The notes below the pieces were generated by a model. It had not been told where the DNA came from, searched no databases, and saw only the letters and a program-made list of their open reading frames with translations. The position numbers and the translations under genes were made by a program. A DNA stretch of 64,000 bases from Lampris incognitus (Eukaryota > Chordata > Actinopteri > Lampriformes > Lampridae): positions 1,469,121 through 1,533,120 of the forward strand of contig NC_079213.1 in NCBI RefSeq assembly GCF_029633865.1, written 5' to 3'. How positions within the stretch are numbered: the first letter of the stretch is position 1; the number at the start of each line of letters is the position of its first letter. This document shows positions 1 to 9,175 of the stretch, one piece after another.

Positions 1-2430
1 TCAACTCAGTTTACTACCATCACTAGCTCAACGAGAGGAGGTCAGCTCAGTTTACACATCTGGACCAGTGCAGAAGACACTAGTTCTGCACAGAAGCCCC
101 ATTCAACCTCCCTACTGGTTATACTATCATCACTAGCTCAACAAGAGGAGGTAAATTCAGTTTACTACCATCACTAGCTCAACAAGAGGAGGTCAGCTCA
201 GTTTACTATCATCACTAGCTCAACAACAGGAGGTCAGCTCAGTTTACTATCATCACTAGCTCAACAAGAGGAGGTCAACTCAGTTTACTATCAATACTAG
301 CTCAACAAGAGGAGGTCAGCTCAGTTCACCATCATCATTAGCTCAACAAGAGGCGGTCAGCTCAGTTTACTATCATCACTAGCTCAATAAGAGGAGGTCA
401 ACTCAGTTTACTACCATCACTAGCTCAACAAAAGGAGGTCAGCTCAGTTTACACATCTGGACCAGTGCAGAAGACACTAGTTCTCCTGCACAGAAGCCAC
501 ATTCAACATCCCTACTGGTTATACTATCATCACTAGCTCAACAAGAGGAGGTCAGCTCATTTTACTATCATCACGAGCTCAACAAGAGGAGGACAACTCA
601 TTTTACTATCACCACTAGCTCAACAAGAGGAGGTCAGCTCAGTTTACTATCATCACAATCCAGCAAGAGGAGGTCAACTCAGTTTACTACCATCACTAGC
701 TCAACAACAGGTGGTCAACTCATTTACTACCATCACTAGCTCAACAACAGGAGGTCAACTCATTTTACTACCATCACTAGCTCAACAACAGGAGGTCAAC
801 TCATTTTACTACCATCACTAGCTCAACAAGAGGAGGTCAGCTCAGTTTACTATCAACACAACCCAGCAAGAGGAGGTCAACTCAGTTTACTACCATCACT
901 AGCTCAACAATAGGTGGTCAACTCATTTACTATCATCACTAGCTCAACAACAGGAGGTCAACTCATTTTACTACCATCACTAGCTCAACAAGAGGTCAGC
1001 TCAGTTTACTACCATCACTAGCTCAACAAGAGGAGGTCAGCTTAGTTTACTATCATCACTAGCTCAACAAGAGGAGGTCAACTCAGTTTACTACCATCAC
1101 TAGCTCAACAAGAGGAGGTCAGCTCAGTTCACCATCATCATTAGCTCAACAACAGGCGGTCAGCTCAGTTTACTATCATCACTAGCTCAACAAGAGGAGG
1201 TCAACTCAGTTTACTACCATCACTAGCTCAACAAGAGGAGGTCAGCTCAGTTCACCATCATCATTAGCTCAACAACAGGCGGTCAGCTCAGTTTACTATC
1301 ATCACTAGCTCAACAAAAGGAGGTCAACTCAGTTTACTACCATCACTAGCTCAACAAGAGGAGGTCAGCTCAGTTTACACATCTGGACCAGTGCAGAAGA
1401 CACTAGTTCTCCTGCACAGAAGCCACATTCAACATCCCTACTGGTTATACTATCATCACTAGCTCAACAAGAGGAGGTCAGCTCATTTTACTATCATCAC
1501 TAGCTCAACAAGAGGAGGACAACTCATTTTACTATCACCACTAGCTCAACAAGAGGAGGTCAGCTCAGTTTACTATCATCACAACCCAGCAAGAGGAGGT
1601 CAACTCAGTTTACTACCATCACTAGCTCAACAACAGGTGGTCAACTCATTTACTACCATCACTAGCTCAACAAGAGGAGGTCAGCTCAGTTTACTACCAT
1701 CACTAGCTCAACAAGAGGAGGTCAGCGTAGTTTACTATAATCACTAGCTCAACAAGAGGAGGTCAACTCAGTTTACTACCATCACTAGCTCAACAAGAGG
1801 AGGTCAGCTCAGTTCACCATCATCATTAGCTCAACAAGAGGCAGTCAGCTCAGTTTACTATCATCACTAGCTCAACAAGAGGTCAACTCAGTTTACTACC
1901 ATCACTAGCTCAACAAGAGGAGGTCAGCTCAGTTTACACATCTGGACCAGTGCAGAAGACACTAGTTCTCCTGCACAGAGGCCACATTCAACATCCCTAC
2001 TGGTTATACTATCATCACTAGCTCAGCAAGAGGAGGTCAGCTCATTTTACTATTATCACTAGCTCAACAAGAGGAGGACAACTCATTTTACTATCACCAC
2101 TAGCTCAACAGGAGGAGGTCAGCTCAGTTTACTACCATCACTAGCTCAACAAGAGGAGGTCAGCTCAGTTTACTATCATCACAACCCAGCAAGAGGAGGT
2201 CAACTCAGTTTACTACCATCACTAGCTCAACAACAGGTGGTCAACTCATTTACTACCATCACTAGCTCAACAACAGGAGGTCAACTCATTTTACTACCAT
2301 CACTAGCTCAACAAGAGGAGGTCAGCTTAGTTTACTATCATCACTAGCTCAACAAGAGGAGGTCAGCTCAGTTTACTACCATCACTAGCTCAACAAGAGG
2401 AGATCAGCTTAGTTTGAACAGCTGGAGCAC
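1..2430. repeat. 41-bp minisatellite with embedded longer unit
   Basis: About 58 imperfect copies of a 41-bp unit (core CTAGCTCAACAAGAGGAGGT followed by CAGCTCAGTTTACTATCATCA). A longer block containing CACATCTGGACCAGTGCAG interrupts the array near 54, 452, 1378 and 1936, so the array has a higher-order structure produced by segmental duplication. The left edge is cut by the window. It lies in intron 4 of cand1 (minus strand). No coding potential is claimed. Confidence 0.95.
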
Positions 2431-2879
2431 TGCAGCAGACATTAGTTCCGCTGGCTAGCAGAAATGTGAACAGGAGAGCTGAGCATGTAAGTCTCTCCCT
2501 GCCAATACATAGCTTTTCCAACAGCAAGCCCTATGTAGCGCCTTCTCGTGGTGACACACGGTAACTGGGTACACCTTGGACCCTGGCTGAACTACAAGGG
2601 ACTCGGAGGAGTTCTGGCCCTTAGACGCGCGGTACACAGGCCCACCGGTGTGTCGATACTCCCTGATGCCCATGAACCAGCCCCCAGCTATAGGTTAAAT
2701 AGTGCCACGGCCTAGTGGACACCTTGGGGGAGAAATAGGCTGTGGCAGTAAACCCCTACACAACATCTACGTCCACAGTGCTGTTGTTTTTTGTTTTTCT
2801 TGCCCTTTTGTATGTGTTTAAGTGGGAGAGTACTGCTGGCATCGTGTGTTGTTGCCGCTTCTCCCTCTCGTAGCCCCCC
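2431..2879. other. intronic sequence without a recognisable gene
   Basis: Non-tandem sequence between the 41-bp array and a dispersed 3' tail. The second half (from about 2700) runs without a break into the tail at 2880 and may be the body of the same short retroelement. I see no exon, tRNA or transposase here. Confidence 0.5.
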
Positions 2880-2998
2880 TTCCCATCCACCCCTGTATGT
2901 CTGTGTTATGTTTATCTGTTGTCTTCGTTCACTCCGTTTATTGTAAAGCCACTTTGAGTGTTAGAAAAGCGCCATATAAGATGGATTTATTATTAAAT
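2880..2998 (+). mobile_element. dispersed LINE/SINE 3' tail, plus orientation
   Basis: The segment contains GCCACTTTGAGTGTTAGAAA and GCGCCATATAAGATGG and ends in a TTATTA tract, the layout of the 3' tails shared by L2-type LINEs and their SINE partners in fish. A second copy lies in inverse orientation at 26484-26612 with nearly the same sequence, which shows that it is a dispersed repeat. The body of the element is not identified. Confidence 0.6.
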
Positions 2999-3261
2999 GT
3001 AATACACCTCACACTGAAAATGAATGAAGGCCAGGTGACATTGGCATCCCCTATATAAAGCCAAGACACAGCCCCATTCTTCCAGACACTAGCTTAACTA
3101 GCAACACTGCACGATTTAAGTGCTGAACTGAGCCCCCGGTACACTGTGTGAAATCATGAAAAACAAAAATTCTACTAGATAATGTAAAATAACGTAAAAT
3201 GCAATAAACAAGGAGGTTTCGGACAGGCAGATGTCATGTTTGTGTGATTTAGACTAGAAAA

Positions 3262-3565
3262 AATGGTGTAGTAGTAATAGTAAAAGTAGTAACAACAGTA
3301 GCAGTAATATCAGTAGTAATGTGAGAGAGGTAGCAGAAAAACTAGTAATGGGTACATATATTACAAATAGTACTAGTGAGTTTTAACAGTAATCCTTGTA
3401 AATACAAAAATGATAGTTTTAGTTGTAACTGCAATAATAGTAATAATTATAGTAATAGAAGTATGTAATGGCAGCAGTAGAATGGTAGAGACAGAAATAA
3501 TTGTAGCAGTAGTAGTAATAATAATATTATTAGTCATAACAGTAGTAGTAATAACAGTATTATAC
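3262..3565. repeat. degenerate AGT/AAT trinucleotide-rich tract
   Basis: An irregular run of GTA, GTAATA and ATA triplets. The short open frames on both strands come from the triplet periodicity. It ends only a few bases from the splice donor of cand1 exon 4. Confidence 0.75.
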
Positions 3566-3570
3566 ATTAC

Positions 3571-3725
3571 CACTAGAGGCAGGTGGCAGTTCTCCTATCA
3601 CTGTCTTGAGGCCAATAGAGGAAATGTCTCGGAGCTGTTCCTTGTCTGACAGCATGTTGGTACACAGAGTGTCTACTATTGTCTCCACCTGATACTCCTT
3701 CACCTTGCTCACCAGAGGGCCCAGG
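3571..3725 (-). CDS. cand1: cand1 coding exon 4 (partial gene)
   Basis: Minus-strand exon of 155 nt encoding residues 71-122 of CAND1 (first base completes Cys71, last base starts the next Gly). The translation begins [20 protein letters not shown] and ends with [10 protein letters not shown], which as I recall the human protein is identical or nearly so. The acceptor (TACAG before 3725) and donor (GTAATG after 3571) are canonical. CAND1 is a HEAT-repeat protein that binds cullin-RBX1 and exchanges F-box substrate receptors of SCF ubiquitin ligases in cytosol and nucleus. This exon covers part of the second and third N-terminal HEAT repeats. Later exons lie beyond the left edge. CAND2 is less likely: the residues SKVKEYQ and NMLSDKEQ fit CAND1. 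Confidence 0.95.
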
Positions 3726-3739
3726 CTGTAGATAAACCA

Positions 3740-3905
3740 ACATACCCCGAGTCAGAGACAGACAGACTCAACATACCCCGAGTCAGAGACAGACAGAGCC
3801 AACATATCCGGATCACAGATAGAGTCAATTCATCTGGACACAACATTTATTGAGAGAGATGTTTCATCATCATCTAAGTGACCTCTTCAGTCTCATCTGA
3901 CGGCA
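3740..3905 (-). mobile_element. Penelope-like element 3' fragment
   Basis: After a short tandem duplication (CATACCCCGAGTCAGAGACA at 3743 and 3774) the minus strand carries the motif GATGAGACTGAAGAGGTCAC, which I associate with 3' ends of fish Penelope-like elements. The same 33 bp occurs in opposite orientation at 7334-7366. An endonuclease-like fragment on the same strand at 4413-4545 suggests one Penelope copy interrupted by a LINE. The family call is inference. Confidence 0.45.
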
Positions 3906-4412
3906 GGTATCCCCACCTTCCCTGTTTCTCAGGGGTCGCCACAGTGGATTTTTGGCCTCCATAGTTTTCATCTGTCGCATCCACCTCCCGCAGTCCAACC
4001 CTCCTCATGTCCTCCTCTATCTGGTCTCTCCATCTTTTCCTTGGTCTTCCTCTTTTTCTTTTGCCAGATATTTCCAGGTCCAATACCTTCTTTCCTATAT
4101 AGTCTATGCCTCCTCTCTGTACATGTTCAAACCATTTCAATCTTGTCTTCCTCAACTTCTCATCCATTCCTCTGATCTTGAATGTAGCTCTCACTTCTTC
4201 ATTTCTCTTGCAATCTTTTCTAGTCACTCTTAAGGACCAACGCAGCATGCTCCTCTCTGCTACCTGTAATGTAGATTGTCTTTTGCTGACAGTGCTTCCA
4301 TACCATACAGCATGGCAGGCCTGATTATTGATTTGTATACTTTGCCCTTTACCCTCAATGGCATTCTTTTGTCACAAAATACTCCAGCTACGTTTCTCCA
4401 TGAATTCCGCCC
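3906..4412 (-). mobile_element. RTE-type LINE 3' fragment
   Basis: The minus strand encodes the C-terminal region that follows the reverse transcriptase in RTE/BovB-type LINEs. Visible pieces are GVFCDKRMPLRVKGKVYKSI, RPAMLYGMEAL, TRLKWFEHVQRGG and GKRKRGRPRKRWRDQIEEDM. It has an in-frame break near 4270 and lacks the polymerase domain, so it is dead. It differs from the RTE copies at 19.4, 41.4 and 58.4 kb and is probably another subfamily. It sits between two pieces of a Penelope-like element. Confidence 0.7.
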
Positions 4413-4545
4413 AGATTGTGTCCAGATTGTGTGTTCCTCCCTATCAAGGATGTGTACATCCTCATCCTTGAAAGAGTGGCCAGTGGCCTGTAGATGGTGT
4501 AGACTATGGACTCCTGGCCAACATGTTAGCTCTTCTGTGCTGTGC
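4413..4545 (-). mobile_element. Penelope-like element endonuclease-region fragment
   Basis: A minus-strand frame reads LQATGHSFKDEDVHILDREE, the stretch found near the end of the GIY-YIG endonuclease region in fish Penelope-like elements. The frame is lost at 4412, where the RTE fragment begins. Only about 40 codons are left, so this is a remnant. Confidence 0.5.
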
Positions 4546-4637
4546 CGTTTAGCTTCCCTGATTACAAGTCATGGCAATCCTGCTGGCACTTAACAGCTAC
4601 ACTATACTGCTCTGTAACCAATCATTGTTTTCAGTCA

Positions 4638-4910
4638 TTATGCCACTGTATTGTTTATAAGGGTGGGGGTACCTGCAGTCACTGTATTGTTTATAAGGGT
4701 GGGGACACCTGCAGTCACTGTATTGTTTATAAGGGTGGGGACACCTGCAGTCACTGTATTGTTTATAAGGGTGGGGACACCTGCAGTCACTGTATTGTTT
4801 ATAAGGGTGGGGACACCTGCAGTCACTGTATTGTTTATAAGGGTGGGGATACCTGCAGTCACTGTATTGTTTATAAGGGTGGGGACACCTGCAGTCACTG
4901 TATTGTTTGC
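4638..4910. repeat. 36-bp minisatellite, left block
   Basis: Seven and a half copies of a 36-bp unit (TATTGTTTATAAGGGTGGGG then ACACCTGCAGTCACTG). The array stops inside a unit at 4910, where a MITE begins, and resumes at 6838. Because 36 is a multiple of three, each frame gives a short repeated peptide with no meaning. Confidence 0.95.
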
Positions 4911-4937
4911 AGAGATGGAAAAACCCCGGTCCAGAAA
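4911..4937. mobile_element. MITE, left terminal piece
   Basis: The left end (AGATGGAAAAACCCCGGTCC) is the near-exact inverted repeat of the right end at 6811-6836. The rest of this MITE of about 175 bp is at 6688-6836. The two pieces are separated by a LINE. Superfamily not assigned. Confidence 0.8.
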
Positions 4938-6687
4938 TTCAATTCAATTCAATTTATTGTCATTAAAACCTATGTGCAGGCACATGTTAAAAATGAAATG
5001 AGGGCTGTGGCTTCACCAAACAGTGCAAGACACGCACACACAAACACACAGCAAACACAGTATAAGATATACACACATGAAGACCAAACACAGTAGAAGA
5101 TATACACACATGAAGACCAAAAGCTAAAAATAAGTTAAAAGAGAGCTGGAGTACAAAATAAAATATCTACAGACATTCAGTGGGTGGCCAGGTTCAGGTG
5201 GGCAACAGCTTGGGGAAAGAAGCTGTTTTTGAGCCTGGTAGTGCGGGCTCTGAGGCTCCTGTAGCGCCTCCCAGAGCACAGGGGGGAGAACAGTCCATGG
5301 TTGGGGTGGGTGGGATCTCTGCTGATGCTCAGACCCCCTCGAAGGCAGCGTTTGTGATAAATGTCTTGTATGGCTGGGAGCTGGGTACCGGTGATATGCT
5401 GGGCCACCTTGACGACCCGCTGCAGAGCTTTCTGGTCTACTGAGGTACAGTTGCCGTACCACACTGAGATGCAGATGGTCAGGATGCTCTCTATGGTGCA
5501 GTGGTACAAGTTGGTGAGAGTTTTGGGGGACAGATGGGCGCTCCTCAGCCTCCTCAGGAAATGCAGGCGTTGTTGGGCCTTTTTCACAAGGGCCTGGGTG
5601 TTTAATGTCCAGGAAAGGTCCTCGCTGATGTGGACTCCAAGGAATTTAAAGCTGGAAACACGCTCCACTTCCACCCCATTGATGTGTATGGGGGAGTGGC
5701 TGCAGCTTCTAGACCTCCTGAAGTCCACAATCAGCTCCTTCATCTTCTGCACATTGAGGACAAGATTGTTGGTAGTACACCATGATGTAAGGTGCTGAAT
5801 CTCGTCCCTGTAGACCGTCTCGTCATTGTGGTGATACGGCCAATGACTGTGGTGTCAAGGGTGAGTTGGCAGGCAGTGGTGGGTAAAGAGGGAAAAAAGG
5901 AGGGGGCTCAGAACACAGCCTCGAGGGGCATCTGTGCTGAGGGTCAGGGTGGAGGAGGTGTGGTCACCTAACCTAACAGACTGAGGTCAGGAAGTCCAGG
6001 ATCCAGTTACAGAGGGAGGGGTTGAGGCCAAGGGAGAGGAGTTTGGTGGTTAGTTTGGTGGGGATGATAGTGTTGAAGGCAGAGCTATAATCTATAAACA
6101 GCATCCGGATGTATGTGTTGTTAAGTTCAAGGTGGGTCAGAGCAATGTGCAGGGCAGTGGTAATGGCATCCTCAGTAGACCTTTTGGGACGGTAGGCGAA
6201 CTGATGTGGGTCGAATGTGGGGAGGATAATGTTTTTGATGTGAGCCAGAACCAGTCTCTCAAAGCACTTCATGGCAATGGGGGTGAGTGCTATGGGTCGG
6301 TAGTCATTCAGACATGTGGATGTTGGTTTCTTGGAGACAGGAATGATGGAGGTGGTCTTAAAGCATGCCGGGACTAAGGATTGGGACAGTGAGACTCTAA
6401 ATATAGTTGTGAAAACCTCAGCCAGCTGGTCGGCACTTTCCTGGAGGACCCGACCCGGTATGCTGTCCGGTCCGGCAGCCTTCCGTGTGTTCACTCTGCG
6501 CAGTGATTCTCTGACCTCTGCAATCAATAAGAGTGAGCACCTGGTTTTCTGGGTGGCTGGGGATTTGTGTGGCCGGGTCAGTATTGTCCTTGTCAAAGCG
6601 GGCATAGAAATGATTTAGCTCGTCTGGCAGGGAGGCATCATGGACAGTGGGACCGCTATTGGAGCTTTTGTAGTCTGTGATAGACTG
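4938..6687 (-). mobile_element. L2/CR1-group LINE, 5' truncated
   Basis: Minus-strand LINE with a (TTCAA)-type 3' tail at 4938-4960. Upstream frames encode the reverse transcriptase (6605-5973: [60 protein letters not shown]) and the C-terminal region (5752-5177: ELIVDFRRSRS, VSSFKFLGVHISEDLSW, YGNCTSVDQKALQRVV). Between them, near 5850, the catalytic box of the F/YADD type is missing because of a frame-shifting deletion. The element begins with FYARFD-like residues near 6610, so the endonuclease is absent. A short AGAAA duplication flanks it. Confidence 0.85.
5177..6605 (-). pseudogene. LINE reverse transcriptase remnant lacking its catalytic box
   Basis: Two open stretches in different frames represent one broken pol gene. 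The palm motif A region ([12 protein letters not shown]) is present. The following box with the two catalytic aspartates is deleted: the frame passes from CLPTH directly to a shifted DTTVIG equivalent around 5860. It cannot encode active polymerase. Confidence 0.8.
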
Positions 6688-6836
6688 AGAAAGTAAAAAA
6701 CTTGTCTCTTTACTCCTCCCATGTACTAAACCATCAGATTGGACTGACTAGTTTCCCAAATCGGCTGGTTTAATACATGGATGGAGTAAAGACATGGTTA
6801 GGGTTTTTACTTTCTGGACCGGGTTTTTCCACATCT
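6688..6836. mobile_element. MITE, right piece with long inverted structure
   Basis: The segment starts AGAAAGTAAAAAACTTGTCT and ends with the complement of its own start followed by GGACCGGGTTTTTCCACATCT. The internal sequence pairs with itself (GGAGTAAAG near 6785 against CTTTACTCC near 6711), as in a foldback MITE. It rejoins the 36-bp array at 6837. Confidence 0.75.
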
Positions 6837-7333
6837 AAATATTTATAAGGGTAGGGAACCTGCAGTCACTGTAATGCTTATAAGGGTGGGGACACCTGCA
6901 GTCACTGTAATGCTTATAAGGGTGGGGACACCTGCAGCTACTGTATTGTTTATAAGGGTGGGGACACCTGCAGTCACTGTATTGTTTATAAGGGTGGGGA
7001 CACCTGCAGTCACTGTATTGTTTATAAGGGTGGGGAGACCTACAGCTACTGTATTGTTTATAAGGGTGGGGACACCTGCAGTCACTGTATTGTTTATAAG
7101 GGTGGGGACACCTGCAGTCACTGTATTGTTTATAAGGGTGGAGACACCTGCAGTCACTGTATTGTTTATAAGGGTGGGGACTCCTGCAGCTACTGTATTG
7201 TTTATAAGGGTGGGGACTCCTGCAGTCACTGTATTGTTTATAAGGGTGGGGTACCTGCAGTCATTGTATAGTTTATAAGGGTGGGGACACCTGAAGTAAC
7301 TGTATTGTTTATAAGGGTGGGAACACCTGCAGT
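6837..7333. repeat. 36-bp minisatellite, right block
   Basis: About 13-14 copies of the unit seen at 4638-4910, in the same orientation and phase. It ends in a 33-bp Penelope-associated motif (7334-7366). Confidence 0.95.
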
Positions 7334-7366
7334 CAGATGAGACTGAAGAGGTCACCTAGATGATGA
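7334..7366 (+). mobile_element. Penelope-associated 33-bp motif, plus orientation
   Basis: This matches the reverse complement of 3867-3899 at 32 of 33 positions. It directly follows the last 36-bp unit, so the array may have expanded inside a Penelope-like 3' region. Confidence 0.45.
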
Positions 7367-7418
7367 CTTACCTAGAGAGAGACAGAACAAACACGCGTGT
7401 GAGATGTGTGTGACTATT

Positions 7419-7419
7419 A

Positions 7420-7464
<45 letters not shown>

Positions 7465-7475
7465 TGTGTGTGTGG
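7419..7475. repeat. TG dinucleotide microsatellite
   Basis: An almost uninterrupted (TG)n tract that begins about a dozen bases past the splice donor of cand1 exon 3. On the transcribed strand it is (CA)n inside intron 3. Confidence 0.95.
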
Positions 7476-7486
7476 TTGTGTCTCAC

Positions 7487-7554
7487 CATTTAACAGCCAG
7501 GTTCTGTACTTCTCCGTTCTTGTCTTCCAACAGTTTGAGAATCATCTTCACCAC
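7487..7554 (-). CDS. cand1: cand1 coding exon 3
   Basis: Minus-strand exon of 68 nt encoding residues 49-70 plus two bases of Cys71: VVKMILKLLEDKNGEVQNLA then VK. The acceptor (TTATAG) and donor (GTGAGA) are canonical. The end phase matches the start of exon 4, giving an uninterrupted NLAVKCLGPLV junction. The residues form the helix pair of an N-terminal HEAT repeat of CAND1, which contacts the cullin C-terminal domain and RBX1 side of the ligase. Confidence 0.95.
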
Positions 7555-7660
7555 CTATAAATCAACCAATCAATTCATTAACCAATCAATCAACCAATCA
7601 ATTCATTAACCAATCAATCAACCATCAATTCATTAACCGATCAATCAATGAACCAATGAA
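7555..7660. repeat. CAATCAAT/CATTAACC short tandem tract
   Basis: Irregular repeats of ATCAATCAACCAATCAATTC, starting at the intron side of the exon 3 acceptor. The polypyrimidine tract of that acceptor is therefore poor (minus-strand GATTGATTTATAG). Confidence 0.8.
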
Positions 7661-7739
7661 CTGGTCAGCCAGTCCATCCTGTGTAAGCAATAAACTCCAA
7701 CGGAGGGATAATGGCTGGATGAAACAGGATTCCTGAGAG

Positions 7740-8180
7740 ACAAAGTGTGTTACCGAGTCCCTCTGTGCTCATAAGTGATATAGTATATTTATATACAAAG
7801 TGTGTTACCGAGTCCCTCTGTGCTCATAAGTGATATAGTATATTTATATACAAAGTGTGTTACCGAGTCCCTCTGTGCTCATAAGTGATATAGTATATTT
7901 ATATACAAAGTGTGTTACCGAGTCCCTCTGTGCTCATAAGTGATATAGTATATTTATATACAAAGTGTGTTACCGAGTCCCTCTGTGCTCATAAGTGATA
8001 TAGTATATTTATATACAAAGTGTGTTACCGAGTCCCTCTGTGCTCATAAGTGATATAGTATATTTATATACAAAGTGTGTTACCGAGTCCCTCTGTGCTC
8101 ATAAGTGATATAGTATATTTATATACAAAGTGTGTTACCGAGTCCCTCTGTGCTCATAAGTGATATAGTATATTTATATA
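7740..8180. repeat. 55-bp minisatellite, eight near-perfect copies
   Basis: Eight head-to-tail copies of a 55-bp unit (ACAAAGTGTGTTACCGAGTC ... ATATAGTATATTTATAT). By eye the copies are identical, which is unusual beside the diverged arrays around it and points to very recent amplification or homogenisation, or to an assembly artefact. Located in cand1 intron 2. Confidence 0.95.
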
Positions 8181-8306
8181 CTTACTTATAAAATAGGTTT
8201 ACAGTATATAAATATATATTTATAATATAATAATAGAGTTGGGCGATTGTTTCCATTTTAGTATTGTCCAATCGTGGCTACTCCAGATCGCCAATAGGTG
8301 ATCCTA

Positions 8307-8320
8307 CCGCCAGGGGGCAG
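8307..8320 (+). promoter_or_regulatory. CTCF-like core motif
   Basis: CCGCCAGGGGGCAG matches the vertebrate CTCF core (CCASYAGRKGGCRS) at nearly every position. It lies in cand1 intron 2 in non-tandem sequence. Occupancy cannot be judged from sequence. Confidence 0.5.
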
Positions 8321-8340
8321 CAGCAGGATGGGCAGCATCT

Positions 8341-9175
8341 TTTTAGATGATTATTAACGTTAGAATTTAATCTGTATGAAGGTTGTGAACAGTCATGTCC
8401 AGGGTGGCTCAGCAGGTGACGGAGCGGTGAATAACTGCACCTTTAAGCTTTCTGCAGGCAATCAAGTTCAAATACACTGAATACACGTTTACAAGAGTGT
8501 GAACACGTTTTATAATTGATTTACACATCACTTATACAGAACCACAGATATTGGCATCATGTATACTACTATTCTTAACCCAGCCCTTCAATCCCCCAGC
8601 AGACCCTCCCGGTCCAAGTCTCACCCTCCAACCCCCGAATCCCCGAGGAAAGAAAGAAAAAAGGATGGTAATTGTAACGATAATAATGATTATAATACAA
8701 GGGGGAGGGGGAAAGAGTAGACAAGTGTATGGATAAAGGTCGGCTGGGGTTGTGTGTGTGTCCTGTTACAGCTGACGTGCCTGCTGATCTGCTTACCATC
8801 AGCCTCTGGTACGATGCAGAGCGCCCTCGTGTGGTCCATAAATGGTCTCCAGGTTTTCTCAAAGGTTTTTAAAGAACCCTTCAATGAGAACCTGATTTTT
8901 TTTCTAATTTGGTATTACTTAAAACTTCTTTGAGCCGTTTGTCATAGATTGGGAGAGATAGGAACGAAGGAACGATGACTTATTGGAAGGTGTAGTAAGC
9001 AGGATATAACACACAGATAATAACGTGAGGTGACCAACAAACCCACACATCACAATCACTCAACACGTCTCGTACTTACACGTTTTAAAACCAGTAGGAA
9101 GTAGAAGTACACACTTATTTCATCCACCCCTTCTCACCTACTCTTAAGTTAAGTCAGCTACTATACACTACAAAC
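8341..9175. other. intronic sequence, no gene seen
   Basis: Mixed sequence with a C-rich stretch (8575-8645) and a purine-rich stretch (8697-8720). TGGCTCAGCAGG at 8406 resembles a tRNA A box, but I find no convincing B box at the usual distance. No exon is supported. Confidence 0.5.

Noticed and set aside
8400..8490. Possible tRNA-derived SINE head (TGGCTCAGCAGG)
   Set aside because: The only B-box-like sequence (GTTCAAATAC) is too far away and the acceptor arm does not pair.
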